Source: Liolophura sinensis
Lineage: Eukaryota > Mollusca > Polyplacophora > Chitonida > Chitonidae
NCBI RefSeq assembly: GCF_032854445.1
Contig: NC_088301.1
Span: forward strand, 1,054,001-1,118,000
Direction of reading: 5' to 3'
DNA: 64,000 nt
In this document: positions 26,600-39,240 of the stretch, piece by piece
How positions within the stretch are numbered: the stretch's first letter is position 1
Layout: each line of letters starts with the position of its first letter
The notes under the pieces: generated by a model
What the model was told of the DNA's origin: nothing
The model's database searches: none
Seen by the model: only the letters and a program-made list of their open reading frames with translations
Made by a program: the position numbers and the translations under genes

Positions 26600-29500
26600 C
26601 TACAACTCATCATTTAGATGTTTGCCATAATTGGTCACCTGACTTCCTACCCAGAGTTCATACTGATCAATGATTTCATCAGGAGACAACACTCCATCTT
26701 GATTGCTGTCTGTCTCTCCAATCAAATGCTCTGCTTCTTCCTTTGCTGCATATTTGTTGTCAGGTAGTACCCATGGCAACGCCTCTTTTCTATCCAACAA
26801 GCCATCTTTATTTGTATCGTACACCTTGAAATTTTCAGCTTGAGATATTTTGTCCTCTTCGGTCATTTCAACTGTTTAGAAAAAAGAACAACATTTTTTT
26901 AATTTAAACTTCTAACAACTACATATGCTCAGTGTCATTTCTAAAGGGGAACAAATTTCCTTTCTAATCTTGCTCAAAATGATCACAGGATGTATGTACA
27001 CTTATGTATGTATACGTGTAGGTATGTATGTATGTATGTATGTTTGTATGCGCGTATGTATGTATGTATGTGTGTATGTATGTATGTATGCGTGTATGTA
27101 TGTATGTATGCGTGTATGTATGTATGCATGCATGTCTGTATGTATATGTGTGTGTGTATGCGTGTGTGTATGCGTGTGTGTATGTATGTATATGTATGTA
27201 TGCTTCGGGTTTTATGTTGTATGCAACATAAAACGTGTGTGTACATATACTGTGTTTTCTTGTGGCAGGGCGGGGGCTTCCGTGGCTCAGTTGGTTAGCG
27301 CGCTAGCGCAGCGTAATGACCCAGGAGATGAACTACCTTAACCCAGGCATCTGTGAGATGAACTATCTTAACCCAGCCATCCATGAGATGAACTACCTTA
27401 ACACAGCCATCCATGAGATGAACTACCTTAACCCAGGCATCCATGAGATGAACTACCTTAACCCAGGCATCCATGAGATGAATAACCTTAACCCAGGCAT
27501 CCATGAGATGAACTACCTTAAACCAGGCATCTGTGAGATGAACTACCTCAACCCAGGTATCTGTGAGCTGAACTACCTTAACCCATCTGTGAGCTGAACT
27601 ACCTTAACCCAAGCATCTGTGAGACGAACTACCTTAACCCAGGCATCTGTGAGCTGAACTACCTTAACCCAGGCATTTGTGAAATAACTACCTTAACCCA
27701 GGCATCTCTGAGATGAACTACCTTAACCGAGGTATCTGTGAGATGAACTACCTTAACCCAGGTATCTGTGAGATAAACTACCTGAACTACCTTAACCCAG
27801 GTATCTGTGAGATGAACTACCTTAACCCAGGTATCTGTGAGATGAACTACCTTAACCCAGGCATCTGTGAGATGAACTACCTCAACCCAGGTATCTGTGA
27901 GCTGAACTACCTTAACCCATCTGTGAGCTGAACTACCTTAACCCAAGCATCTGTGAGACGAACTACCTTAACCCAGGCATCTGTGAGCTGAACTACCTTA
28001 ACCCAGGCATTTGTGAAATAACTACCTTAACCCAGGCATCTCTGAGATGAACTACCTTAACCGAGGTATCTGTGAGATGAACTACCTTAACCCAGGTATC
28101 TGTGAGATAAACTACCTGAACTACCTTAACCCAGGTATCTGTGAGATGAACTACCTTAACCCAGGTATCTGTGAGATGAACTACCTTAACCCAGGCATCT
28201 GTGAGATGAACTACCTTAACCCAGGTATCTGTGAGCTGAACTACCTTAACCCAGGCATCTGTGAGATGAACTACCTTAACCCAGGTATCTGTGAGATGAA
28301 CTACCTTAACCCAAGTATCTGTGAGATGAACTACCTTAACCCAGGTATCTGTGAGCTGAACTACCTTAACCCAGGCATCTGTGAGATGAACTACCTTAAC
28401 CCAGGTATCTGTGAGCTGAACTACCTTAACCCAGACATCTGTGAGATGAACTACCTTAACCCAGGTATCTGTGAGATGAACTACCTTAACCCAGGCATCT
28501 GTGCGATGACTACCTTAACCCAGGCATCTGTGAGATGAACTACCTTAACCCAGGCATCTGTGAGCTGAGCTACCTTAACCCAGGCATCTGTGAGATGAAC
28601 TACCTTAACCCAGGCATCTGTGAGATGAACTACCTTAACCCAGGCATTTGTGAGATGAACTACCTTAACCCAGGTATCTGTGAGATGAACTACCTTAACC
28701 CAGCTATCTGTGAGCTGAACTATCTTAACCCAGGTATCTGTGAGCTGAACTACCTTAACACAGGCATCTCTATGGCAAAAATATGGCAAACCTACCTTAT
28801 CCCAGGTATCTGTGAGATGAACTACCTTAATTCAGGTATCTGTGAGATGAACTACCTTAACCCAGGTATCTGTGAGATGAACTACCTTAACCCAGGCATC
28901 TGTGAGATGAACTACCTTAACCCAGGCATCTGTGAGATGAACTACCTTAACCCAGGTATCTGTGAGATGAACTACCTTAACCCAGGCATCTGTGAGATGA
29001 ACTACCTTAACCCAGGCATCTGTGAGATGAACTACCTTAACCCAGGTATTTGTGAGCTGAACTATCTTAACCCAGGTATCTGTGAGATGAACTACCTTAA
29101 CCCAGGTATCTGTGAGATGAACTACCTTAAACCAGGTATCTGTGAGATGAACTACCTTAACCCAGGTATCTGTGAGCTGAACTATCTTAACCCAGGTATC
29201 TGTGAGCTGAACTATCTTAACCCAGGTATCTGTGAGATGAACTACCTTAACCCAGGTATCTGTGAGATGAACTACCTTAACCCAGCTATCTGTGAGCTGA
29301 ACTACCTTAACCCAGGTATCTGTGAGATGAACTACCTTAACCCAGCTATCTGTGAGCTGAACTATCTTAACCCAGGTATCTGTGAGATTAATTACCTTAA
29401 CCCAGGCATCTGTGAGCTGAACTACCTTAAACCAGGCATCTGTGAGGTGAACTACCTTAAACCAGGCATCTGTAAACTGAATTACCTGAATAACCCAGGC

Positions 29501-32500
29501 ATCTGTGAGCTGAACTACCTTAACCCAGGTGTCTGTGAGCTGAACTACCTTAACCCAGCTATCTGTGAGCTGAACTACCTTAACCCAGCTATCTGTGAGC
29601 TGAACTACCTTAACCCAGGTATGTGTGAGATGAACTACCTTAAACAGGCATATGTGAGCTGAGCTATCTTAACCCAGGCATCTGTGAGCTGAGCTACCTT
29701 AACCCAGGCATCTGTGAGCTGAACTACCTTAACCAGGCATCTGTGACTTGAACTACCTTAACCCAAGTATTTGTGAGCTGAACTACCTTAACCCAGGCAT
29801 CTGTAAAATAAACTACCTGAATAACCCAGGCATCTGTGAAATGAATTAACTCAACCCAGGTATTTGTGAGATGAACTACCTTAACCAAGCATCTGTGACT
29901 TGAACTACCTTAACCCAGGTATCTGTGAGCTGAACTACCTTAACCCAGGCATCTGTGAGCTGAACTACCTTAACCCAGGTATTTGTGAGATGAACCACCT
30001 TAACCCAGGCATTTGTGAGCTGAACTACCTTAACCCAGGCATCTGTGAGCTGAACTACCTTAACCCAGGCATCTGTGAGCTGAACTACCTTAACCCAGGT
30101 ATTTGTGAGATGAACCACCTTAACCCAGGCATTTGTGAGCTGAACTACCTTAACCCAGGCATCTGTGAGATGAACTACCTTAACCCAGGCATCTGTGAGC
30201 TGAACTACCTTAACCCAGGTATTTGTGAGATGAACCACCTTAACCCAGGCATCTGTGAGCTGAACTACCTTAACCCAGGTATTTGTGAGATGAACTACCT
30301 TAACCCAGACATCTGTGAGCTGAACTACCTTAACCCAGGTATCTGTGAGCTGAACTACCTTAACCAAGGCATGTGTGAGATAAACTCCCTTAACCCAGGC
30401 ATCTGTGAGCTGAACTACAAGTCATATATCAGCCCGATGCATCTGGCACAGATATGATCATTACATCTTGAAATTCTGTGCATACAGTTGGAAGTAAACA
30501 ACTGAAAAAAAAATTCTCACGAGGCACAGGTTGTGGGAGTCTGCTTCATTTGCGCCACATTATACTTACGGTCTCCAGTAAACTCGCTCTGAGAGATCAG
30601 GTCATCTTTGTTCTTATCCAGCTCCTTCATGGAACGGTCCATCTCCACTTCGTACATGTGCTCAAAGTCATACGGGTACTCAAAGGCCACAAACTCCTGG
30701 CTCTCCAGGTAACCATCCTTGTTCACATCAGCTGCATCAAACTTCAGCTTGTCATCATTTTTCATCTGAAACAGAATATCATGTGAACAAAATAATGACA
30801 CTTGCACATTTGGGGTTCAAAGCAAGATTTTGGGAAATTCCAGGACATCTCTATGACAAAATGCTACAGCGCATATAACTAGGGATCACATAGCCTGATT
30901 CATTTTATTGCAGTTCAAAATCATACTGAAGAATATTTCACTGTCACCAAGTTCCCAAGAGCAGCTTTGAACCTGCACTTCTGGCATGCTTTAGCAACTG
31001 TAAAGGCCAGCAACTTTAACCAACAGATTACTGCCCATTCCTCTTACTTATTACATAACAAGGGACAAAAATTCTAGATAGGCAGGCAGGGTGAAGGCAT
31101 GTTAGTGGAACATTCAGACCTATCATATACTGGCACAGCTCTCTGAATCGCATTATCATCATCCGCAAGCACATATCTGATAGACTCTGACTGACGTCAA
31201 AGGTCAAAATCCCCACACCCCCAACCCCTCACTTCCAACTTCCCTCAGCTGATCTTGCCATCCCTAATCTGGCAGTGAGTAGTGGTGAGTGATACCCAAG
31301 CAGCGAATGGCTAGGGAGCTTACATCTAGGAAGGCCTCTGTTTCCTCGTTCCTCTCCATTTCATCTATCTCAGCCTCACTCATACCATACACCTTCTCCA
31401 CATACTCCTGCCAGCCCAGCTTCCCATTTGTGTCCATATCATACTCCAGGAAGCGAGCCTCGCCCTCCTCAACGTCTAGCTGCCTGCAACGAGCCAAATC
31501 AACCAATCACACACAAACATATCAGTCATGTGACCAATAACACACTATATTACACCAACAAACTCCACTAACTAAATAAATACAAGAAACCAGCCACTAA
31601 TTAAAAAAACTAGTCAAATCAGAGAGGTATATATATATATATTTATAAGTCCTGACTATTTATCACCAAGGGCAGTGATAATTTGAATCAATAATAAATG
31701 GGTAAATCCATAACTATGGTAAAAAGCTGTTTACCAGAAATAACTGAGACTGTTCAAAGTTCAGAATGTTTTATTGGATTACTACATAAAAGGCTTCATA
31801 AAGAAAAGGCTTTGACCTCCTAAATAAGACAGTGGCTGCCCCAAATGTTAGGAGTTACTTCTCTTTGCTATTCTATGGGAGTCTATTAAATACACAGTTA
31901 TCTGCCCTAGAGTGTACCTGAAGTCTATTAAATACACAGTTATCTGCCCTAGAGTGTACCTAAAGCCTATTAAATACACAGTTATCTGCCCTAGAGTGTA
32001 CCTAAAGTCTATTAAATACACAGTTATCTGCCCTAGAGTGTACCTAAAATGCATCTGTCATATTTGACTGTTTCAAACCACATAACTTTTTGCCTATAAC
32101 ACCATTTGTTTTAAATGATGAAAACCTACCATTGACAACATACCATTGATTAATTAATAAGAATTTAGAAAATAACATTTTAAAATATCAGAAGCTCTTG
32201 AATTTAATAGAGTATGCATTTTAAATCATTGAAAATTAAATACATTAGCAGCTACAAAAGCAGTGATGTTCTGTATCGGTATTCTGTCTGTGTTGGTCAT
32301 AGTGAAAAACTGTAACATCATCACAAAGTATCAATGAATACAGCTAATATCATGAAAAAACAGTTCACAATTCAAAACTCCTATGGCATCATGCAAGCAG
32401 CGCTTCAGTTTTCATGACCACTTTGACTCCCTGATGGAACAGTTTGACAGTATACACACAAGCTGTATTACCTGAAGGAGTGAAGAATCCATACTTCAAG

Positions 32501-34633
32501 CTCAGAGCGTGATATTATGCCATCCTCATTCTGGTCCATCTTCAACAGGAGGTTTCTCAGCCGGGTCTTTGACTCTTCAGGACTTAAATTACTGAACTCT
32601 TGCTCAGCTTTGTGCGATCCTGAAATGCATAAATGACATTAACAGCTCAATTATACTTATGCTACACCATTTCACTTACATCTGAAGTTACCTACAGCTT
32701 TCCTTCAGGTTTAAAGACATATTATTTAATTTTATTTGATTGATGTTTTATGCCGTACTCAAGAATATTATAGACTTATTTCATGCAACATTCTTAGCTA
32801 CTTTAGTTACTAACAATTATATAATTTAGTCATATCCTGCACTTTGGCTTACACTGTGTCTAAAATACTCATAACGTCAAAGGTTGGACCTGATGGTTTT
32901 TAACAATTTTTCAGTCATGTGATGATGAGGGGTCATTAGGTGTGTGTACACATACTGTGTCTTCTCGCAGCAGGGTGAGCCCATGACACAAAAGTGCTGC
33001 CATCACTGAAGTACATTATCATGTCAAAGACACCAGACAAGACAACCTACCCAGTCACATTATACTGACACTGGGCCAATAGGACACCACACCCAGTCAC
33101 ATTATGCTGACACTGGACAAACATGACACCCCACCCAGTTACATTATACTGACATTGGGCCAACATGACACCACACCCTGTCACATTATGCTGACACTGG
33201 GCCCACCAGTCCTGTTGTCTCACTGCCGGATGTTTAAATCAGAAGTGTCTGCGTTATCTGGTTCATAGTGGTATAAACCTTTAAATTTACCTCAAGAACA
33301 TTCCCAGTTTATTGTACATTATGCAGGTAGCTCTGTTTGATTAACATTTAATAATGTTCAATTTTACACAAGTATCAACCATGTATTTGTACTTCTAAAA
33401 CAAAATCACACATTACCACAGTCATTTGCCTAGATAGTACTAGCTTGGTATTAAAACACTCCTGTTTACTTACACATAGTTCAGTTTGCCTGAATCTACT
33501 GTCTCCAATTCGATCACTCTGTAGACATGTGTGAGGCTCATAACTGGTCATGCCAGAAATGAAAGGCTATATCTCCATACTGTTTTTTCCTTATTCACAC
33601 TTTTCTTGCTATCTTATTAATGTTTCCCAACCCCAACCTGTCGCTCATTTCTCTCACGTAACTTTCAGTATCAGTTTAAGCAAGTGCCTAGTGGAATCCT
33701 GTCCGTTGTTGGCCCAGAAGCTATCTGACCCGGACACTGGCCACATTTAATTGAATTCACAAGGTAAATTTCACTATAACCCTTACAACTCAAACCCGTC
33801 TTAATGTTGAGTATAGACCAAATTCCCAAGTCATCCTGATCCAAAAATCACAAAACCAGCGTTCACAAAGCCTACTCTACCAATAATCCTGCCCTTCAAA
33901 CGTTTTAAATGAGATGTCAATTTGTCAAACTGAGTGCTGTATTTCACACTCGATCCTCCTTCAAGGTATTAAAGAGCTGGCAGTTCAAAAATTTCTTCCA
34001 ACTGGACTATGCATTGGGAGTTTGTTGACTCAACTTCAGTTTTGTTGTCAACAGTCATGCTTCCAACAGCCCGCATATCCTTTTCCCACAGGAGCTTAGT
34101 ATTTGCACTGGTGTGACGTGTTCAAATCAAAAGTTTCAACACCCTGGCTAAGCTTAGATGATGCTTTACCGATCTGGCACTTCATATTTATACAACATGG
34201 ACGACATGGAGATCAGTGCATATGAAACAGAAGGACTGACTCGAGTTGTAAACGTACGTAAAATTTTCCTGCTAGACCACATGGACAGCGGCCCAGGGCT
34301 CTATACTGTGGACTGGGTTAGGGGCTGATGTCAACAGCCGATGTACATCCTAGTCACAGGTTCGAGCCGCCCTGCCAAGGTAAGTTTTAAGTCTAAATTA
34401 CGTCACCATGGTTAGGCTGGCAAAACACTAGCTCTAACCTGGATAATATGATATTCGTATTAAATTCCATTCTTACCCAGGATGGCATCGTGGTCGTACC
34501 CGGAGTCATGTCGACCGTTAGGGTAGTGCTCGTGCTCGGGGACAGGTTTGTGTGCCCCGTGCTCTTGTTTTTCTGGTAACGCACTCACCCCCAGCACACA
34601 CACAACAACAACAGCCAGATGCATCGTCGTCAT
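26600..34633 (-). CDS. Reticulocalbin/calumenin-like (CREC) EF-hand protein, 5 coding exons
   Basis: Exons 34633-34477, 32619-32472, 31483-31324, 30765-30570 and 26871-26600 join in phase to 310 codons, typical of the CREC family (315-330). Residues 1-19 (MTTMHLAVVVVCVLGVSA) form a signal peptide; GYDHDAILG (~45-53) is the family's conserved entry to the EF-hand array. Six 12-residue EF loops start at D81, D117, D168, D205, D239 and D275; loop 4 has Asp instead of Gly at position 6, so it may bind Ca2+ weakly. The ending VGSQVTNYG...NDEL matches reticulocalbins, with NDEL in place of HDEL as the ER-retrieval signal. Likely role: low-affinity Ca2+ binding and chaperoning in the secretory pathway. 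The RCN1/RCN3/CALU subtype cannot be settled by eye, so no symbol is given. Intron 4 carries the 3.1-kb 30-bp array. An in-frame second ATG lies three codons downstream. Confidence 0.95.
26988..27205. repeat. TATG microsatellite
   Basis: An imperfect (TATG)n tract with TGTG and TGCG variants, in intron 4 of the CREC gene. Confidence 0.95.
27283..27331 (+). mobile_element. tRNA-like head of SINE family A, fused to a minisatellite
   Basis: CCGTGGCTCAGTTGGTTAGC is a clear box A, followed by GCGCTAGCGCAGCG and ATGACCCAGGAG as in the reverse complement of other copies. The body is absent: the 30-bp array starts where the box-B segment should be. Confidence 0.8.
27309..30418. repeat. 3.1-kb minisatellite, 30-bp unit, ~100 copies
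   Basis: The unit is ATGAACTACCTTAACCCAGG plus CATCTGTGAG, with GCTG/GATG alternation. A higher-order duplication of 334 bases is visible: irregular units near 27555-27910 recur at 27889-28240. The 30-base period gives frames of up to 375 codons on both strands that are only repeat. It lies in CREC intron 4. Confidence 0.97.
31878..32052. repeat. Minisatellite, 42-bp unit x 4, in CREC intron 2
   Basis: CTATTAAATACACAGTTATC recurs at 42-base spacing with almost no changes. Confidence 0.95.
32728..32772 (-). mobile_element. SINE family A tail fragment
   Basis: TTTATTTGATTGATGTTTTA followed by GCCGTACTCAAGAATAT; nothing further is retained. Confidence 0.7.
32875..33240 (-). mobile_element. SINE family B copy with internal 42-bp repeats
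   Basis: Matches the reverse complement of the copy at 54810..55119 (CACTGAAGTA, GACACCAGAC, CATTATACTGACACTGGGCC). The CCAGTCACATTATACTGACA segment is repeated four times at 33049, 33092, 33134 and 33176, an expansion inside the SINE. It lies in CREC intron 1. Confidence 0.75.
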
Positions 34634-36080
34634 CTTCAACTTCGGTCGATGTTTGCAAAATCAAAGCTCTCACTAAGTCGACGTTATCAGCCTCAGCGCC
34701 CTTTGCTCAGCTCACTGTGGCGATCGTGTGGGGTAAAATCTGTAACAGTACGTGGCCACCTGAGTTATATGCACACTGATTGCCCGGTGATTTCCTGTCA
34801 GTGACGCTAGTTATAGGGCATACTCTAAAATCACACCGCCACGTCGCTTCACGGAAACCGGCTGATGAAGCTAACAGGGTCCTGAGAGGGGGTGCCGAAT
34901 GTCGAAGTAAAATGTGGCACTCGCAACTTTTCCAAACAATATTTCTCAAGGGAAAATAAAAAGATTATACATTTTTTGTGTTACACGTTTAGCTTGCTCG
35001 CAACTATTCTCAAACTAGAAGAATTTTTAGCTTAGTTTGTAAAACATTTGCTTTCCATGCTCGACGAGAAATCACTGACGCATAAAAAAATGTCCTCGTT
35101 ATTTTTCATCCAGCCAGTTAAAACAGAACACGCACACATTCTGATGGGGAAAACAAATCTGCAAGTAAGCAAGAACAAAAATCTGTGTAGCGGAACGTCC
35201 TATAAATTGTAGTACAGATCGGCCTGTAAAGCATAACGGAGCCTATATAATATACACCTAAATTTTCTAATTTGTAGGACACATATTAGTAATGCTGAAA
35301 ACAAAGAAATACGGGCCTCTCCCAGTTTTTTGGAAAAGTAAAGATGTGAATATATTGTTGATCAGATGGACTAACCCTGTGAAAAACAAGAAGAGAAATA
35401 TTCCTGTTACATTTACATGAATACTGGCTAAAAAGAGCAGACCATGCAGGTTTCCCCAAAATAGAAGAAATAGAGTATGCTTGAACGCTCACGCTAAGGA
35501 AAGGTATATATGTACACGTAATGGGGATATTATGTGTACAGCTGGCCTGACTTCTAAACAACTCTATTCTTCACCAGTGAGGCTTGTAATTAAAAGCTAT
35601 GGTGAACTTCTGGCAAGAAGTGAGAGAAGATGAGGCCTCTACATTTTCCGCCTTTGTCAGGTTAAGACACACGATATTCATTATAGGCTTTGGCCCTACC
35701 TATTCTCTTCCCAAATCATCCATGAGTCAGTACAGATGTTCGTCATGTTCGTATTATTGACTAGGGTATGGCTTAAATATTGTCTACGTGCCCTTAAAGC
35801 GCAGTCATTCTTTCGTTCTGGATTATAGCGAAGACTAATGTAACAAAGTCCCAGTTTATATTAACCACGGTGTGTCTGTACTCTATGACTGAGGTTTGTA
35901 TATTGCAAAAATAGTACCACTGAGTCAGAGTCGTTTATAACATTATGTTCCAGAATGAAATTAACAATGTTCATATATTGCACTGAAAGTTGCGCTTTCA
36001 TATGTGAAAGGGTTGAGGAATTATGGTACCTTGTTGGTTGCTATGGTAATTACGTGCTGGTAACGTTAAGTAGACTTTGC
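34634..36080. other. Upstream region of the CREC gene
   Basis: 5' flank of the CREC gene. CCACG-type half-sites (GTACGTGGCCAC near 34749; CCACGTCG at 34839-34846, resembling the UPR element TGACGTGG on the minus strand) could fit an ER-stress response, but this is weak. Beyond about 35000 nothing recognisable was seen. Confidence 0.35.
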
Positions 36081-36084
36081 AAAT

Positions 36085-36690
36085 ACGGCCTAGGTATTGT
36101 CTTGATTGCCTGTGCTTAGTTAGTGTAAGCCAAGTATTGTCCTCATTACCAGTGCTTAGTCGGTGTAAACCAAGTATTGTCCTCATTGCCAGTGCTTAGT
36201 CGGTGTAAGCCAAGTATTGTCCTCATTGCCTGTGCTTAGTCCGGTGTAAGCCAAGTATTGTCCTCATTGCCAGTGCTTAGTCGGTGTAAGCCAAGTATTG
36301 TCCTCATTGCCAGTGCTCAGTCGGTGTAAGCCAAGTATTGTCCTCATTGCCAGTGCTTAGTCGGTGTAAGCCAAGTATTGTCCTCATTGCCAGTGATTAG
36401 TCGGTGTAAGCCAAGTATTGTCCTCATTGCCAGTGCTTAGTCGGTGTAAGCCAAGTATTGTCCTCATTGCCAGTGCTTAGTCGGTGTCAGCAAAGTATTG
36501 TCCTCATTGCCAGTGCTTAGTCACTGTAAGCCAAGTATTGTCCTGATTGCCAGTGCTTAGTCACTGTAAGCCAAGTATTGTCCTGATTGCCAGTGCTTAG
36601 TCACTGTAAACCAAGTATTGACCTGATTGCTCGACTGCCAGTACTTAGTTTTACGGCGAATGTTGCCTTGCATGCCAGTACTTAATCACT
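36085..36690. repeat. Minisatellite, 40-bp unit x ~15
   Basis: GTAAGCCAAGTATTGTCCTC and GCCAGTGCTTAGTCG alternate with period 40. Units are near-identical in the middle and decay at the right edge. Confidence 0.95.
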
Positions 36691-39240
36691 ATAAGTCATG
36701 CACTGTCTTGATCAGAGCTGTATACAACAGAAAAAAAAAAGTGTAACAACTGTCAGAAAATCAAGACCAGCAGAGGTACGTTTGCTCAGAAATATATTTA
36801 TTCCCTTCAGAATTCCACACATTCAGTACATGTATAATTTATGCATATAATGTGATAAAAAATAGTACTGGTGATAAATTATATATACCAATCATATATA
36901 AATTTTACAGAAAAAAGTAAATGCTCAACTTCACCGGCAGATTTGGCTGGTCTGACCCAATCCAGTGTTAGTCACTCGGGTTCAAGAAAGTTCTGGAATC
37001 TGGAAAGCCACAGTGATGAAATCTGACTTGTTCATCAAGTAATCCAGGTGTTTATACACATACATAGTACATGATCCACAAATACATACAATCCTCAGAC
37101 TATGATAGCTGACATTCTCCAGGGACCCAAATAAACACATACTAGGAGATGTTTTATCTAGCTCACATTAACCAGGAGATTTTAATATTGCCACTAAGTT
37201 TTATATTTTTGAACAGTCGGCTTCAGCTTTTCTTCACCCAAAAAACCCAAAACAAAACAACAACATATGTAGAAAGCTCACAACACGTACTACATGTGTT
37301 TTGTGTAAACTACAATGGCCTACACGTAGAAGACAAGTGTCTGTTTCACACAGACAAAATCAATCAATCAATCCCAACCCTGATCATAGTTTTGCCTACA
37401 TGGCTGTACGCACGTGGCACATGGGCAGTGTTACAGTCACATGTATAGATGTGAGAGGTATTTTATACATCAGTCAGAACTGCATTTACATGAATACATG
37501 TACAGATAAATATGTCTTCACCAGAAAAGAGTAATGTACCAAATAAAAATTAACGGTCAATCATTTTGTAAGCACATCTATAGTAAATATTTAGCAGTAT
37601 GGATGGAAGGTACACCTGACAGGTAAACATACAAACAACTGTATATAAAAAGAATCCCACAGTATTATTACCAACCTACTGTACAGTGTACACAATAACT
37701 TCATGATTATACCCTGCACAAAATCAGCTGACTGAGACGCTAAAACACATTAACAAAACAAACAGTCTGTGGTAAACCACCGAAACCCATTAAAACTTAG
37801 ATTACATGTAGTTAGGAGGAATAACAAACAGCTCACCTGAAGGAGTCACGTGAATGCAAAACTTCAGCTCAACACATAAAGTAATGAAACACTTACCGTA
37901 ACATGGATTCTAAATAAAAAAGAGCGATGTAAAGGTCATGAATTTTGTCATTTAATGTAATTAAAACGCATGTAAGCCTTCAAAACTCGACCATTCCCTT
38001 CATGTTATTGTGCTTTATTTATATGCCATACCTGAGCTAAATACAGAAGGCATGTTAGATACCACCCTATAAAGTTATCTTCACATTGATTGTCATGAAT
38101 TTTACAATTTACCATAATTTTTTAGCACACCGCGCATGAACTGTGGAAAACACACCTCCCCCCCACCACCCTTCACCCATTTTATTGTACTTCACATGTA
38201 TGCCAATCCTCAGCTCAACAGATGAAGCCACACCAACCCTAACATTTATCTTCACATTGATTCTAACAAGAATTTTATAATTAACAGTAATTAATATGCA
38301 ATGATTGAATGATGCCCCCCCCCCCCCCCCCCCTACACACACATATGTTACTGTGTTTTATATATATGCAAAACTTCAACTTAATACATGCAGTGCTTTT
38401 TGAAATACATGTACCACCACTAACATTTACCACAACATTGCTTTTCCTGTTATTGGACTTCGATGTTTGGTGTATGCATAGCTATGCCTGTTCTTTTTAC
38501 AGGCGAGCTAAAGAAAAGTTCATTTATTGTAGTCTGTGCATGATTTATGATGAGTTGAGGTCATTTACAGTATACCGCAGTAAATTACATGTGGATATAA
38601 CTGAGGTCATTTTTAGTATACTGCTGTTTAACAGATACATGTGTATTACAATCTGAAAAGAAAAGTTCATTTAATGAAGTCTGTGCATGATTTACGATGA
38701 GTTGAGGTCATTTACAGTATACCGCAGTAAATTACATGTGGATATAACTGAGGTCATTTTTAGTATACTGCTGTTTAACAGATCATGTGTATTACAATCT
38801 GAAAAGAAAAGTTCATTTAATGAAGTCTGTGCATAATTTACGATGAGTTGAGGTCATTTACAGTATACCGCAGTAAATTACATGTGGATATAACTGAGGT
38901 CATTTCTAGTATACTGTGGTACATTAGAGATAATTGTACATGTGGATATAACAGCATCCAGTTTCATGAAGCTCACTTTATATAACACAAACCAGTATAA
39001 CACAAACCTCCACTGAGGTCAGATACAGCACACAGAGTACAGGTCATACACTGTTTGACCTGTATGCCATACACTACAGCAAAACACAATTATTTACTGG
39101 TTCATTAGGCCAGGTTCATAAAATAGTGCACTGTGAGTTCAACTCACAGTCAAAAGTTAGCAATTACAGTTTACATTGAAAATATGTATAGTTTTCCTAA
39201 GATAAGTGAGGGCAATTACTACAAGTAGCCTAAACCCCAG
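36690..39240. other. Non-coding interval downstream of ELOVL
   Basis: A+T-rich single-copy sequence with a C run (~38315-38332). A minus-strand AATAAA at 36797-36802 could end a very long ELOVL 3' UTR, but nothing proves this. Confidence 0.4.
38505..38935. repeat. Tandem triplication, ~146-bp unit
   Basis: AAGAAAAGTTCATTTA...GATGAGTTGAGG...GTATACCGCAGTAAATTACA recurs about every 146 bases, three times, the last incomplete. Confidence 0.9.

Noticed and set aside
27283-27331. tRNA gene
   Set aside because: Only the box A half is present; the sequence matches the head of SINE family A.
28535-29662. 375-codon repeat protein of MNYLNPGICE units
   Set aside because: It is the 30-bp minisatellite in CREC intron 4. 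The decapeptide arises from a period divisible by three; the opposite strand is equally open.
38309-38656. 115-codon frame after a poly-C run
   Set aside because: Opens in a homopolymer and runs into a tandem triplication; no family match.
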